Virus record (IMG/VR): IMGVR_UViG_3300005613_002762
Location: 1 to 64,000 of that record
Direction: 5' to 3' (one strand)
From: a virus
Length of the DNA stretch: 64,000 nt
The translations under genes were made by a program, and so were the position numbers. A model generated the notes under the pieces. The model worked only from the letters and a program-made list of their open reading frames with translations. It ran no database searches and was not told the DNA's origin. Shown piece by piece: positions 10,135-20,300 of the stretch. How positions within the stretch are numbered: the first letter of the stretch is position 1; each line of letters opens with the position of its first letter.

Positions 10135-11142
10135 TTACTTTTTGTTTCTGAATTTTGTTTTTTCTTTTCTTGTTAGTTTTAAAAAGGGTTTTAAAAAACT
10201 TACCCAAGCGTCGTCACCCTTCGGTAGATATTTAAAAAACCCATCTTCCATCATCATTCGAATTAGATTTCTATGTCCTCTTCCGTCGGGATCCAACGAC
10301 TCTGAATAATATAGTCTTACCAATTCTTTTTCTTCATCATTTATTAATGGATTATCCAAATCGACAAGTTTGGTGTTTATAACGTAAAATTCATCACCAA
10401 AAATACCTTCTTTTGTTTTTCCACTCAACAAATTTTGAAGAGCTACGTTTGTTTTTTCTTCCTTTAATAGTTTGTTACCTTTTTCTAAAATATAGGTTAA
10501 ATTAACCTCTCGTTCAAGAACCTCAGGAAACATTTTAACTAAAGTTTTTTCACCCAAATAAAATATACCATCTATGTTGTCCGAAGAATCACCTGTTAAA
10601 ATTTTAACAATCTTAACATTATAGTGGGGAACTTCAAAATCATATAGTTTGATCTTGTCTCCAACCTTATAATATTTTTTTGTTGATGGCGAATATATGG
10701 AAACTTTTTCAGATATAAGCTGCGTTAAATCTCTATCACTAGAAAATATTGTTTTTTCTTCGTCTAACGAGATTTTACAATAGTGGGCAATCAAGTCATC
10801 AGCTTCTGCGTGTTCTGTCTCCAGTTGTCTTACAAACATCTCCTCAAGGTATTGTTTTACCCTTTGTTTTTGTTCGACAAAAGATTCTTCTTTTGATTCG
10901 GTTTCAGATGATTTACGATTTAACTTATACTTTGGGTATATCAATCTTCTTTGTGAAGATGAGGTTTTAGAATCCCAAAAAACTACAACCTTATTGTAGT
11001 TGTGTTCTTCTAAGAATTTACGAAGAGTATTTAAAAAGTGCCAAACACCGCCAACATGTTTTCCGTTGTGATAGAAATCTCTAACACCATGAAATCCAAT
11101 TTTTAATAAATTATTTCCGTCAACAAGTAATGTCTTTGACAC
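10135..11142 (-). CDS. 5'-3' exonuclease, T4 RNase H / FEN-like
   Basis: 335 residues, of which about the first 200 form a PIN/FEN nuclease domain. It is expected to remove RNA primers and trim flaps on the lagging strand. Acidic metal-binding residues are seen at D8 (LLVDGNN), D57 (VFWDSK), E113/D115/D116 (HAEADDLIA), D136/D138 (SSDRDLTQL) and D185/D188 (TGDSSDNI), followed by the helix-hairpin-helix-type region (GIFYLGEKTLVKMFPEV). The start is GTG (gtgtcaaagacattactt), and no better ATG fits the conserved N-terminus. It is 20 bases downstream of uvsX. The C-terminal extension ends in a Lys/Arg-rich tail. Confidence 0.9.
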   Translation of the reverse strand: MSKTLLVDGNNLLKIGFHGVRDFYHNGKHVGGVWHFLNTLRKFLEEHNYNKVVVFWDSKTSSSQRRLIYPKYKLNRKSSETESKEESFVEQKQRVKQYLEEMFVRQLETEHAEADDLIAHYCKISLDEEKTIFSSDRDLTQLISEKVSIYSPSTKKYYKVGDKIKLYDFEVPHYNVKIVKILTGDSSDNIDGIFYLGEKTLVKMFPEVLEREVNLTYILEKGNKLLKEEKTNVALQNLLSGKTKEGIFGDEFYVINTKLVDLDNPLINDEEKELVRLYYSESLDPDGRGHRNLIRMMMEDGFFKYLPKGDDAWVSFLKPFLKLTRKEKTKFRNKK

Positions 11143-11162
11143 TCTTTAAAATTTAATTGTTA

Positions 11163-12170
11163 CTACTCTACTTCTTCTTTTTCTGTCTTCAAATCAAAGT
11201 CCCCATCAACTCCGATGATTTCTTTCCAATAATCAGCATATTCTTTTTTATACTTTTCAATGGAAGCCTTTTCTTCTGCGGAATCTTTACCAGGTAAAAA
11301 ACCATGTGGTGTTACGATAATTCTACCATCCTCAAAACCAAGTCCGTTGATGTGATTTTTCATAACAGACACTTTTGTTCGTGATGCGAACTTCACGGTT
11401 CTTTTGTCTTTGGTTGCCGTAATTTTGGTTGTTCCTGCTCCTTTTTGATTTCCAAATAGAAATACCAAAGAAGAGTTTAACCAAATTGCTTCACCACCTT
11501 TTGCCTTAATCTTAGGTTGTCCAAATGGATTGTCAGGTAATTCAACCCAAGGCTGATTGACTATAATTAAAGTATTTTCAAATTTTGAATCTGATTTTCG
11601 AGATCCTGAAATTCTTTGATTAATACCCATACCAATCTTATCGGCTAATGTAGATGCATTATGTTGTTTACCACCTTTACCTTCATAGGTCATTTTACAA
11701 GGAACAGAACCAACTGAATCCCACAAGAAACATAACGAATATTCTAACTCACCTTTTTCTTGAGCGTCTAACAAACTATTAATATAATCTGTAATCTGTT
11801 CAATATAATCAAAGTTATTGTTAAAGATAAAAAATCCATCCCATTCAACTTCACCCGTTTCTTCGTCAACCACTTCTTCACATTCAAAACCCATAAGTTT
11901 CGCGTGTTCAAAAGACCATTTTTGTTCTGTAATAATGAAAACAGGAAGAATACCTTTCTTTTGAGCATCAACCGCAGTTTTAACCAAGGCTGTGGTTTTT
12001 CCTGTATCTGAGTGACCTAATAACATATTAAGGTGACCAATCGCAGGACCTGGTAAACCAACGGCATCTAAGAATTCAGAACCTAAGTCAAAAAACCTTT
12101 GAGGTTTATATTTGGCCGAGGTAGAAAACTTTTTCTTTAATGAACTAAAATCGTTCTTTTTGATTGCCAT
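11163..12170 (-). CDS. uvsX: RecA-like recombinase, UvsX
   Basis: 335 residues. It catalyses homologous strand exchange in recombination-dependent replication and repair. The Walker A motif is GHSDTGKTT (residues 52-60), and Walker B is CFLWDSVGSVP. A DNA-binding loop region with QRISGSRKSDSKFENTLIIVNQ follows. The length is near T4 UvsX (about 390) but shorter at the C-terminus, which ends in an acidic tail (KTEKEEVE). The gene starts just after the 72-residue gene (2-base gap) and lies two genes from the gp32-like gene, its functional partner in T4. Confidence 0.93.
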   Translation of the reverse strand: MAIKKNDFSSLKKKFSTSAKYKPQRFFDLGSEFLDAVGLPGPAIGHLNMLLGHSDTGKTTALVKTAVDAQKKGILPVFIITEQKWSFEHAKLMGFECEEVVDEETGEVEWDGFFIFNNNFDYIEQITDYINSLLDAQEKGELEYSLCFLWDSVGSVPCKMTYEGKGGKQHNASTLADKIGMGINQRISGSRKSDSKFENTLIIVNQPWVELPDNPFGQPKIKAKGGEAIWLNSSLVFLFGNQKGAGTTKITATKDKRTVKFASRTKVSVMKNHINGLGFEDGRIIVTPHGFLPGKDSAEEKASIEKYKKEYADYWKEIIGVDGDFDLKTEKEEVE

Positions 12171-12172
12171 TG

Positions 12173-12391
12173 TTATTCGTAGATTTTGAAAGTGCTAATT
12201 GTTTCTAACTTATCTTTTGCGTTTGTAAGTTGTTCAACCAAGTTATCCATTTCTTCGGTGTGTTGTGGGTGTTCTCCAATCCCAACAGAACTTGTGAAGT
12301 AAACATATAGTCTTGCTTCAGCGTCTGCAATTTCTGCCTCGTATTTTTTTACAAGGGCTTCTTTCAATTTTTCTGCAATGTAAGGTTTCAT
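12173..12391 (-). CDS. Small coiled-coil hypothetical protein
   Basis: 72 residues, mostly helical with heptad-like spacing (KLKEALVKKYEAEIADAEAR, then NLVEQLTNAKDKLETI). No family is recognised. The ORF is preceded by a strong terminator and a TATTTAT motif, and its stop codon is 2 bases before the uvsX start. It is thus the first gene of the uvsX-exonuclease-helicase-nrd unit. The position suggests an accessory recombination or replication factor, which is inference only. Confidence 0.75.
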   Translation of the reverse strand: MKPYIAEKLKEALVKKYEAEIADAEARLYVYFTSSVGIGEHPQHTEEMDNLVEQLTNAKDKLETISTFKIYE

Positions 12392-12413
12392 ATTTTTTTG
12401 TGTTTTATAAAAG

Positions 12414-12420
12414 ATAAATA
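12414..12420 (-). promoter_or_regulatory. TATTTAT start-proximal motif, candidate promoter
   Basis: Sense-strand TATTTAT 22 bases before the 72-residue gene, directly after the gp32 terminator. It would drive the uvsX-to-nrdA unit. Confidence 0.5.
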
Positions 12421-12423
12421 AAA

Positions 12424-12452
12424 ATGGGCACTTTGTATACCGTAGTGCCCAT
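12424..12452 (-). terminator. Rho-independent terminator after the ssDNA-binding protein gene
   Basis: ATGGGCACT pairs perfectly with AGTGCCCAT around an 11-base loop, with T-rich sequence following on the minus strand and a T9-type run on the plus strand, so it could act in both directions. It begins 12 bases beyond the stop codon of the gp32-like gene. Confidence 0.88.
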
Positions 12453-12464
12453 GTTTTTTTTTAA

Positions 12465-13328
12465 TTAGAATGGTAGTTGTTCATCAACTTCCTCGTTTGC
12501 TTGGGGGTCTGAAATTTCAGTAATAGATACCGATTTAGTTCCTCCCATAGAAACTTCAGATGTTTCAGTATTAGAGTAAACGTAACCACCTTTTTCTGAA
12601 TCCCAACGTGGTGTTTCTCCTCTTGCAATTGCTTCAAGATATTCAACAGGTTTTTTAGAATAAACATCTTCCCATGTCATTGGATCTGCAACCCATTCTG
12701 CCATTTGATCAGTGTCTTGTGAAATCGCACAAGGATCATCATACATAACAGTTTGAATTACGGTGTAAGTAGCACCTTTTCCTGTTTTTGCTTTGGTTAA
12801 CTCAAGAATTAAATCACGACCATTATCAGGATCTGTAATGTCACCTTTAGCTTTCCAAATTGGAATGATTTTATCAAGGATTCCTTCTTGTTTGTAATTG
12901 TGTTTGAAACGCCAGAATTTAACTCCGTCTTGTTCGTTGTCACGATCGATTACTTTAACAATATAGAATTTACGAGCTTTGTATTGTTTTGCCAATTCTT
13001 TGTCGGCATCACGTCCTGTTGCCATAAGTTCTTCGTAAACTTCGTTTAAAGGTGAACGCTCATTGTCGTTTTTGGCCGGATCATAGAATTTTTGCCATTT
13101 ACCATCAACTTGAACTTCATGGAACCATACCTCTTTAAAAGGTGATGATCCGTCTGTTGTAGGTAAAATACGAACTCTTCTTTGTCCTTGTTTTTCATTG
13201 TCTTTCAAAAGAGCCGCGAAATATTTTTTCATTCGGTCTTCAGAAGACATCTTTGATGTAGAACTTGAACTACTTTGTGTGGATTTTTCGTACTGAGCCA
13301 GTACTGCGTCTAATAGGTTTGTCGCCAT
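12465..13328 (-). CDS. 32: Single-stranded DNA-binding protein, gp32-like
   Basis: 287 residues. It coats ssDNA during replication and recombination. The N-terminus (LDAVLAQYEKST...EDRMKKYFAAL) and the core (RRVRILPTTDGSSPFKEVWFHEV...FYDPAKNDN) follow the gp32 pattern in T4-like phages. The zinc-ribbon cysteines of T4 gp32 are missing: only one Cys is present (DDPCAIS). The acidic C-terminus ends EEVDEQLPF, very like the DDDIPF tip of bacterial SSB proteins that recruits partner proteins. The gene sits alone between two strong terminators, as expected for an abundantly expressed protein. Confidence 0.85.
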   Translation of the reverse strand: MATNLLDAVLAQYEKSTQSSSSSTSKMSSEDRMKKYFAALLKDNEKQGQRRVRILPTTDGSSPFKEVWFHEVQVDGKWQKFYDPAKNDNERSPLNEVYEELMATGRDADKELAKQYKARKFYIVKVIDRDNEQDGVKFWRFKHNYKQEGILDKIIPIWKAKGDITDPDNGRDLILELTKAKTGKGATYTVIQTVMYDDPCAISQDTDQMAEWVADPMTWEDVYSKKPVEYLEAIARGETPRWDSEKGGYVYSNTETSEVSMGGTKSVSITEISDPQANEEVDEQLPF

Positions 13329-13399
13329 GTGTGTAAAAAATTAAAAAGTTTATATGTCAGAAATATAGTTGTAAGTTAGTCAATTGTCAAATAGGTCGC

Positions 13400-13428
13400 A
13401 AAAAAAAAGGTCACTTATTGTGACCTTT
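13400..13428 (-). terminator. Rho-independent terminator after the 228-residue gene
   Basis: AAAGGTCAC and GTGACCTTT form a perfect 9-bp stem with a 5-base loop, followed on the minus strand by a run of nine T residues. It starts 5 bases after the stop codon and ends the long hub operon. Confidence 0.9.
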
Positions 13429-13432
13429 AATG

Positions 13433-14119
13433 TTAAGAATTATATCTGTTTAATAATATATCATCTTCGTCTTCTATTGGTTCATTAAAAGACTTTTCTA
13501 TTTCTGATGGGCTAAAGTTTTCAACTTCATCTTGAGTTAATACATACTCATTTTTTCCACTTTTTTCCATTTCAACTTCTTTATCTTTAAAGAAATCGGC
13601 TAAATTTTGTTTGTATGGTCCTGAATCTAAAGATCTTAGTTCTAATTTTTCTTGTGCTGTTTTTGGTCTATATTTTTCTACTTTAGCATCTAACAAATCA
13701 ATCTTTTGAATTAGGTTATCCATACTTGCCAACTTCTCTTCCATTTTTTGGATTTGTCCAAATAGATTGTCAAAATATTCTTCTTGTTTATCAGCCATAG
13801 TTTTTTGTGAATCTACTAAATCTGTAATGTCTAATTCCTCAGTTTCACCCTCACCTTCTTTTCCAACTTCTTCAACGTCAGGATCTGCAGCAACATCAAC
13901 AGGTTCTCCTTCAGGGGCTGCTGGTGGTGCCGGAGCCGCTGCGTCAGGTGCCGCACCTTCGGCCGGTGGTGGAACCTCTTCACCTGGAGGTGGTGGGACC
14001 TCTCCTCCTGCCAATGCAGGATCTTCTACCGGTGGAGGTGGTGCGTCCTGTTCTGTTATATATCTATTAATAGATTTATATCTCGTAATTTCATTCAATA
14101 TTTTTTCGTCTATTTTCAT
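13433..14119 (-). CDS. Pro/Ala/Glu-rich and coiled-coil protein, unknown role
   Basis: 228 residues. Residues about 25-85 are low complexity, rich in Pro, Ala, Glu and Gly (PPPPGEEVPPPAEGAAPDAA), giving a locally GC-rich DNA patch at about 13890-14050. This is followed by an acidic stretch and a coiled coil (residues about 105-150, QKTMADKQEEYFDNLFGQIQ). The C-terminus is acidic. The architecture recalls prohead-core or scaffold-type proteins, or a flexible tether, but I do not recognise a family. It starts 1 base after the preceding 74-residue gene's stop and is the last gene of the hub operon. Confidence 0.75.
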   Translation of the reverse strand: MKIDEKILNEITRYKSINRYITEQDAPPPPVEDPALAGGEVPPPPGEEVPPPAEGAAPDAAAPAPPAAPEGEPVDVAADPDVEEVGKEGEGETEELDITDLVDSQKTMADKQEEYFDNLFGQIQKMEEKLASMDNLIQKIDLLDAKVEKYRPKTAQEKLELRSLDSGPYKQNLADFFKDKEVEMEKSGKNEYVLTQDEVENFSPSEIEKSFNEPIEDEDDILLNRYNS

Positions 14120-14120
14120 C

Positions 14121-14345
14121 TTATCCGTTTAATAATGTTTTTATACCACTTTTGGTTTCAACTTGAATTTTTCTAAATTGTTTCATTGTGTTGTCAACAC
14201 GTTCGATTAGTCCGTCTTTCATTCTTAAAGTATAACAATCTCCTGTGTCTAAATCACAAACTTGTTTTGTTCCATCACCCATGTCCTTTTCAGAAACTCG
14301 AGTATTTTTACCTAAGTAATTATCTAATAATAGTTTTGTATTCAT
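14121..14345 (-). CDS. Small hypothetical protein (start chosen at second ATG)
   Basis: 74 residues from the ATG at 14345. A longer reading from 14375 adds ten residues and overlaps the hub gene stop as TAATG. I prefer the inner ATG because a TATTTAT motif followed by an A-rich leader lies just upstream of it, in the same arrangement as before the neck gene at 40881. The protein contains DLDTGDCYTLRMKDGLIERV, a possible beta hairpin, and two cysteines. No family is recognised. The longer start cannot be excluded. Confidence 0.6.
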   Translation of the reverse strand: MNTKLLLDNYLGKNTRVSEKDMGDGTKQVCDLDTGDCYTLRMKDGLIERVDNTMKQFRKIQVETKSGIKTLLNG

Positions 14346-14358
14346 AGTTTTTTTATTT

Positions 14359-14365
14359 ATAAATA
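14359..14365 (-). promoter_or_regulatory. TATTTAT start-proximal motif, candidate promoter
   Basis: Sense-strand TATTTAT 13 bases before the preferred ATG of the 74-residue gene. The leader up to the ATG is nearly identical to that of the neck gene on the other strand. Confidence 0.45.
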
Positions 14366-14374
14366 TCTTATACA

Positions 14375-17300
14375 TTAAATTTGTTTATTTAATGATATAA
14401 ATATTTGAACTGCCTTAACAAATTCAGATCTTAAAACATCAATTTGATTATCATCTTTTTCTATTTGAGCATAAACATCGGGGTTTTGTTTAATGGGAAA
14501 ATTTAAAACATATTGTTTAGCTAAATTAAAAGGGAGTGAAAAATCTCCGAATTGACTAAAATTACTTTCATCCGCTAAAATCTGACCGACAACGTTTTTA
14601 ACTCTATCAAAAATAAAAGTCATAAATGTTTCTTTGTTTTTAAAACTTACTATTGGTAAATTTTTATCCGTCCCTCTTTTAACACAATAATATTTTCTAT
14701 TAATATATTCAAAAAATTGATCCCCATAAACTTCTTTTAAATTAATTGTCGAATAGTTGTTTTCATAGGCACTTAATTGAGTTCCATTATTATTACCTGA
14801 ATCAACAAAAACAAATGTAAACATCATAAGTCGTAAAAAGGACGTATCCTCTTGTGTTGGATCTAATCCATTATCATTTAATACTTTAATCACTAAATTA
14901 TATAATTCTTTAGTTGACATACTTGATTGTGTTGGTTCTTCTACCGGAGTAAATCCATTGTATCTTGAATTTAATTGTGACGAACAATCTTGATTTTTAG
15001 TAAGAACGTCATCGGATTGTAAATTTGAAATTGTGTTCTGTGCTTGAAATAAAACATTAACAGAATCTTCTTTTTGTTTTTCCTCTTTTTCTTGAACTTT
15101 AGTTTTTAACTGTGATAAAATTTGAGTATTAAGTGTTTGTAAAAAATTATCTACTGTTGGTAAACTATAGAAAGGTTGTCTAACTCCTTCAAATCTTGTG
15201 GTAAATCCTGTTTCAGACACATCGTGAGTGACTTTTAAAATCATATATGGACCCGAAAACATCGGTATATTTCTTATATTAAAATACATCATTGGTTGTA
15301 TTAAAGCATTTCCCATCATATCAACAGAACAACTATAACTTCTATTTTTATATAAATTATATAAAGACACGCTTTGTGTTGTAGATCTTCTGTTTTTACC
15401 TAAATTGGCCATTTGATTCAACATTTCTAAAGATTCTGAAGTTGGTTTACCGGGATCTTGGGCAACATCAAAACTTTTAAATATTTGTTGATTTTCTCTT
15501 GTTATGTCAACATTAAATCCAACAATTTTATTGGACTTATCCCAATCGTTTTTATTTATTTGATTTTCAGTTAACGGATTATCGCTAGCCCGTCTTAAGT
15601 CAAACGCATCATCTCTAAATCTATAATCAACATTATCTTTCATTGATAAATGTTCGCTTGGTTTTGACACGTAATAACAAAGAAATTTCGGTGAAGTTTG
15701 TCTGTAATCAACATTTAAAAATGTTCCAAACATTGTATTTGCAACATCTAATGTTCCATCAGGTCTAGGTGTTGGGTTTTTTGTCGCATCTTGCACATTA
15801 TAGAAATTAACATATGCAGGTAACATAAAATGCTGAAAGTTATTTTGAACCAATATGGTTGTCACCATATCTAATAATGTATTTTTGTATGAAGAACTTC
15901 CTTGATTTTTATCTGACGCTCCGTCTTCTAACATATCTATGATTGCATAAATGTCCACTAAAACTTTGTCTCCAACATTTCTACTCGCTCTATCGACTAA
16001 TAAAACATCTTCGAATAATGTTTTACTTTCAAAATCAAATCCGGCTATCCATGTGTCGTTTAAAGATTTAAATGTTTCCCATAACTCAGTTCTGGTTTGT
16101 TCTGTAAAACCAGCCTCAAGTGGTGCTCTACTTTGTGAATTGTCTTCACTAACAAATACATTAGGTAATTGTTTTCTTACGTAAGGTAACATAGTATTAA
16201 TAACGTTTCCAATGTATAAATTAGAATCATCAATATAAGAATCCATTAAATTATAAAACTTAGTTAGATTAAGATTATTATCTGATAACTTTTGGGTTGC
16301 ATAAATTTTAACTAAAGGGGCAAACTGTTGAACGTTTTTTTCATTAAAAGCGACATTCAAGTCAATAAAAAAGTCTGTTATATATGATCCACTATTTTTA
16401 TATTCTAATTTCGGTATTGATGATTTTCCAACATAAAACTCAAGTGCTTCCCATGTTTTTGGGTTTTGTTGTTTTGATTGAGCTAAAGTTACTTGTGGTG
16501 GTAAATTTCCTTGTTCGTAAGGTGGATATATTATCGGGTCTTCTAAAAACCTAGTCGAAAAAGTATAATAAAGTCTACGATCATAATCAGTAGGATTTCC
16601 ATATTTAAAAACCACATTATAGTTGATAAATCCACTTAAAACATTTTGAAATATTTTATTTTGATTTTCAATTATATTGGATAATAATGTTTCAGGTGAT
16701 GTCCCTTCGGGTTTATCAATTTTCATTAAACTTCTCATTAAAAGATGAAAATTTTTAAAACTTTGTTCAGTATCAGTTTCAACCAAAGATCTTTGTTGTG
16801 TTCCAACACCAGATTCTTCTTGAACTAAGGGGTTAGGTAACGTGTCGACATAATCGTATAATGATTTACTGAAATTTAAAAATTCGCTTTCAAATTTATC
16901 TAAAACTGATGTGTTAAATGTTGTAAATAATTCTTCAAAATCGGTATAATCACCATTATCACCTGTGATTAAAAAGTTTTGTTGTTCTTTTTGATCATTT
17001 AATATTTGTTTTAAATATGTTTCGGGGTTGTTTTTAACTAACTTTGAGTTGTCAAACCAACCGTATTGAGGTGCGTTCCAAAATAATCTAACAGATCCGT
17101 TAAACATTGCTGGGTTGTTTGAAAGTTCAACTTTCATTTCTCCATTTTTAAACGCTTCGAACTTAGCTTGATTAATATTGGAACCAAAAGATGGCATCAC
17201 AAAATATGAATTAGCATCGGTTGTTTGTCTAACGATTACTGACCATGGAGATACTCTCATTGATCTTTGTGCGTTGTTTGGGTCAAAACCTGGTGTCTCA

Positions 17301-20300
17301 AATATAGTAGAATTAGTAGTATTCATCATTACCATCTTTCCACTATTCAGATAATTTTGAATCTGAGAGGATCCAATACCTTGAATAAATGCTCCTTGAA
17401 CTATAAAATCTGAAAATCCTGGTGTTAATAATGTTGATGTTGTATATAAACCAACACCTCCTGTAGTTCCCGTTATTTGTGATGTTATTACAACATTACC
17501 ATTTAAATTTTGTCCATTTAAAATTGATCCGTTAACAATCACATTACTTCCGATTGTATTAACCTGTATTGGTGGGTTTAATACATTATAACTAAATGTT
17601 TGTGCCGATATAGAAGAAACTTCACATAAGAAATCTGTTGCTGTTGTTGCTGACACCACATTTATTAAATTCAATCCCGTCGTATTTGACGATCCTCCCA
17701 AAATTTGACCAGAGCTTAATGGGAATTGTGTTGTATTAGTTATATTCGCAAAACTACCTAATTCAAAATTTAAATTATTAAACGAAGCATTAAAGTTTAA
17801 AGGTGTTGTATAAAATCCTGTTCCCCCTGAAACACCAGATGTTTGACCCGTTAATAAAATATTGGCATTAAGTTGTGGTATAAAAATCGTATGTGGTAAA
17901 GTAATATAATTGTCGGTTATTGAATTAATTGTAATTCCAGTTCCTGTTGTTGAGCAAGTTCCCGTAACTTTAAATGTGTTACAAGTTCCTGTAATTTCAT
18001 TCACAACACAACTACCACTAACTTGTGTTTGTCCACTAAACAATTTTAATCCTTGTATAAAAACATTAAAGTCGTCAATAAGTTGTGGATAAAATCCTGT
18101 GTTAATATCTGTAAATGGTGGAGTTCCTGTTGTTGTGTCTAAAACCAAATTTTTTGGTGTTCCATCAATTGTTAAATTATAATTTAAAGTGGTTGCAGAA
18201 TTGATCGGATCCCAATTTTCTTTATAGTTAAAATCCTTCCAAACCTCATCTAAGATGTCGGTTCCTGTTTCTTTAAAATTTTTATATCTATGCCAAATTG
18301 ATCCATATTTTAAAATCCAAGCGTATGGTAGTTTGTGTATTGCCCCAAATTTTTTCATAGTTGATAAAATATAATCTAAATCAGTAATAGACTCACCTGA
18401 CTTAGTTTTATATTTTTCTCTTAAAGTCGCCAATGGTAAACTGTTAAGAAACAAATATGCAGCTTGTTTATATGGATATTGATCGTTTTGTTTATATCTA
18501 AATTTAAAAACCCCTGACTGAATAGCATTAATGAAATATGGACTATTCATCATTGATGTTGTTTGTGAATCTATTAAATAATTTGTATAGTTAGAATAAT
18601 TCAAATTACCTTCTGTAATTACCTGATCTTTAAATGTTCTATTTTGGTAGAAATTTTTTAAATCGTTTGGGTCAACATCAATTGTTAAATCATTAAAGTT
18701 AAAATTTGTGAATGGTCTTTTATCATCATTATTTTCTGAATCAAAATTGGTAATAGTCTTGTGAATATCATTATATGTCAATACTAATTTAGTATCGAAA
18801 GCCTCATTACTATTATTTAAAGATTTACCATCTGCCAAATTATTTTTATCCCAAGTTAAATCTGTTAAAGGATATGTGTCTATAAAGTCAAATTCGTTAG
18901 ATGAGGTTAACCCTGTCATATATTTTTTTATATTCACCAAATCATTAGGATTTGCTAATGACAAGTTTGGTTGTGATCTTAGTGAATTTAATATCGATCC
19001 ATTATATAACAAATTAGGATTATTAACATCATTTCTAATATATGGCGTAACAAATTCACCACGAATAAAGTTTTGCCAACTTTCACCTTGACCTTCATTT
19101 GAAATGTGTCTTAAAAATGGAACATAGTTATTTGAATCTAATAGATATTCTTTAATTTTTTTAGTTAAAAACGGATTATCATTTGATAAACTTTCCACCA
19201 TATTAACCCCTTCTTGATCCGACTCCACTTCGTATACGCTAGATGGGTATCCTGATTTTCTATTAAACCTACTATAAAACGCATTTAATATTAGTCTTTC
19301 GTATATTTCGTAAAAGTATTTGGATTCTTCTTTATTTTGAAAAACCTCGTTGTTAATTGGGAAGTCTATTGCATTTAACGACGCTCTTTTGGGTTGTAAA
19401 TTATTTTCATTGGCAAAAGTTTCTTTATTATCAACACTTGATCTTTCAGTATATCCTTTAATAAATTGTTCAACGAACTCTACTTCGGGCCAAATTTCAG
19501 GATTATACGATCTAAATGATGATGCAACTGTTTGATCACCAGGATAAATTACTTCAAATTTTTCTTGATTATCTTCACCAACGCTTTCTTTAATTACTTG
19601 AGGCCATGGATAAATTGGTTCGTTATTTTGTGTTGACCCTTTAATGTCTACACTCGGTGCTGTATTTGACGATCCAAATATTGCCGCTCTTCTATATTGG
19701 TTTTCTCTTTGATCCCAAGCCTTTTTATGAACCTCATCAAGTAATCTTAAAAACGCTTCTCCTTGACAATAAAAAATTGCTAAAATATTTCTTATAGATG
19801 GGACAAAACCTAAAGTTCCGCTTCCTTGACCATTAAACTTTGTAGATAAACTTGCTGTAATTTCAGATTCAACTTTTTTTCTTGTTTCTTGAGCCTCCTT
19901 AGACATATTATCTGTAATGTCCATAAATGATTTTGGTCCTTCGAAAAAGTATGAAATATTTTCATTAACCAATAAATCTTGTTCGAGAGTTCTTTTGAAT
20001 TGAACAATTACTGAATCAGTTTCTTTAAAAGGTCCTTTAGGTGCATTTTTTTGTGACGTGTATGTTGCCACCAAATCTATATCACTAATACTAACAATTT
20101 TCTTTTGAAATGTTTGTAATTTAATTTCAAACGGTATTTGAGATTCTGTTTTTTTTCCACCAACAGTATAACTACCGTTTAACCCTAAAACACCATTCTG
20201 ATTTAATGTGTCATTATATTGTTGAATATCCCCTTGTAGTTTAGTAATACCTTCTTGTCTTTTGTTTGCGTCAAATTCTTTTTTAAATAAGAACACATTT

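Noticed and set aside
13767-14132. Plus-strand Gly/Ala/Ser-rich frame of 121 residues
   Set aside because: It is the complement of the Pro/Ala-rich region of the 228-residue gene and has no independent support.
14346-14375. Upstream start adding ten residues to the 74-residue gene
   Set aside because: The added codons coincide with the A/T-rich leader and TATTTAT motif; the inner ATG fits the layout at other genes better. The longer form is not excluded.
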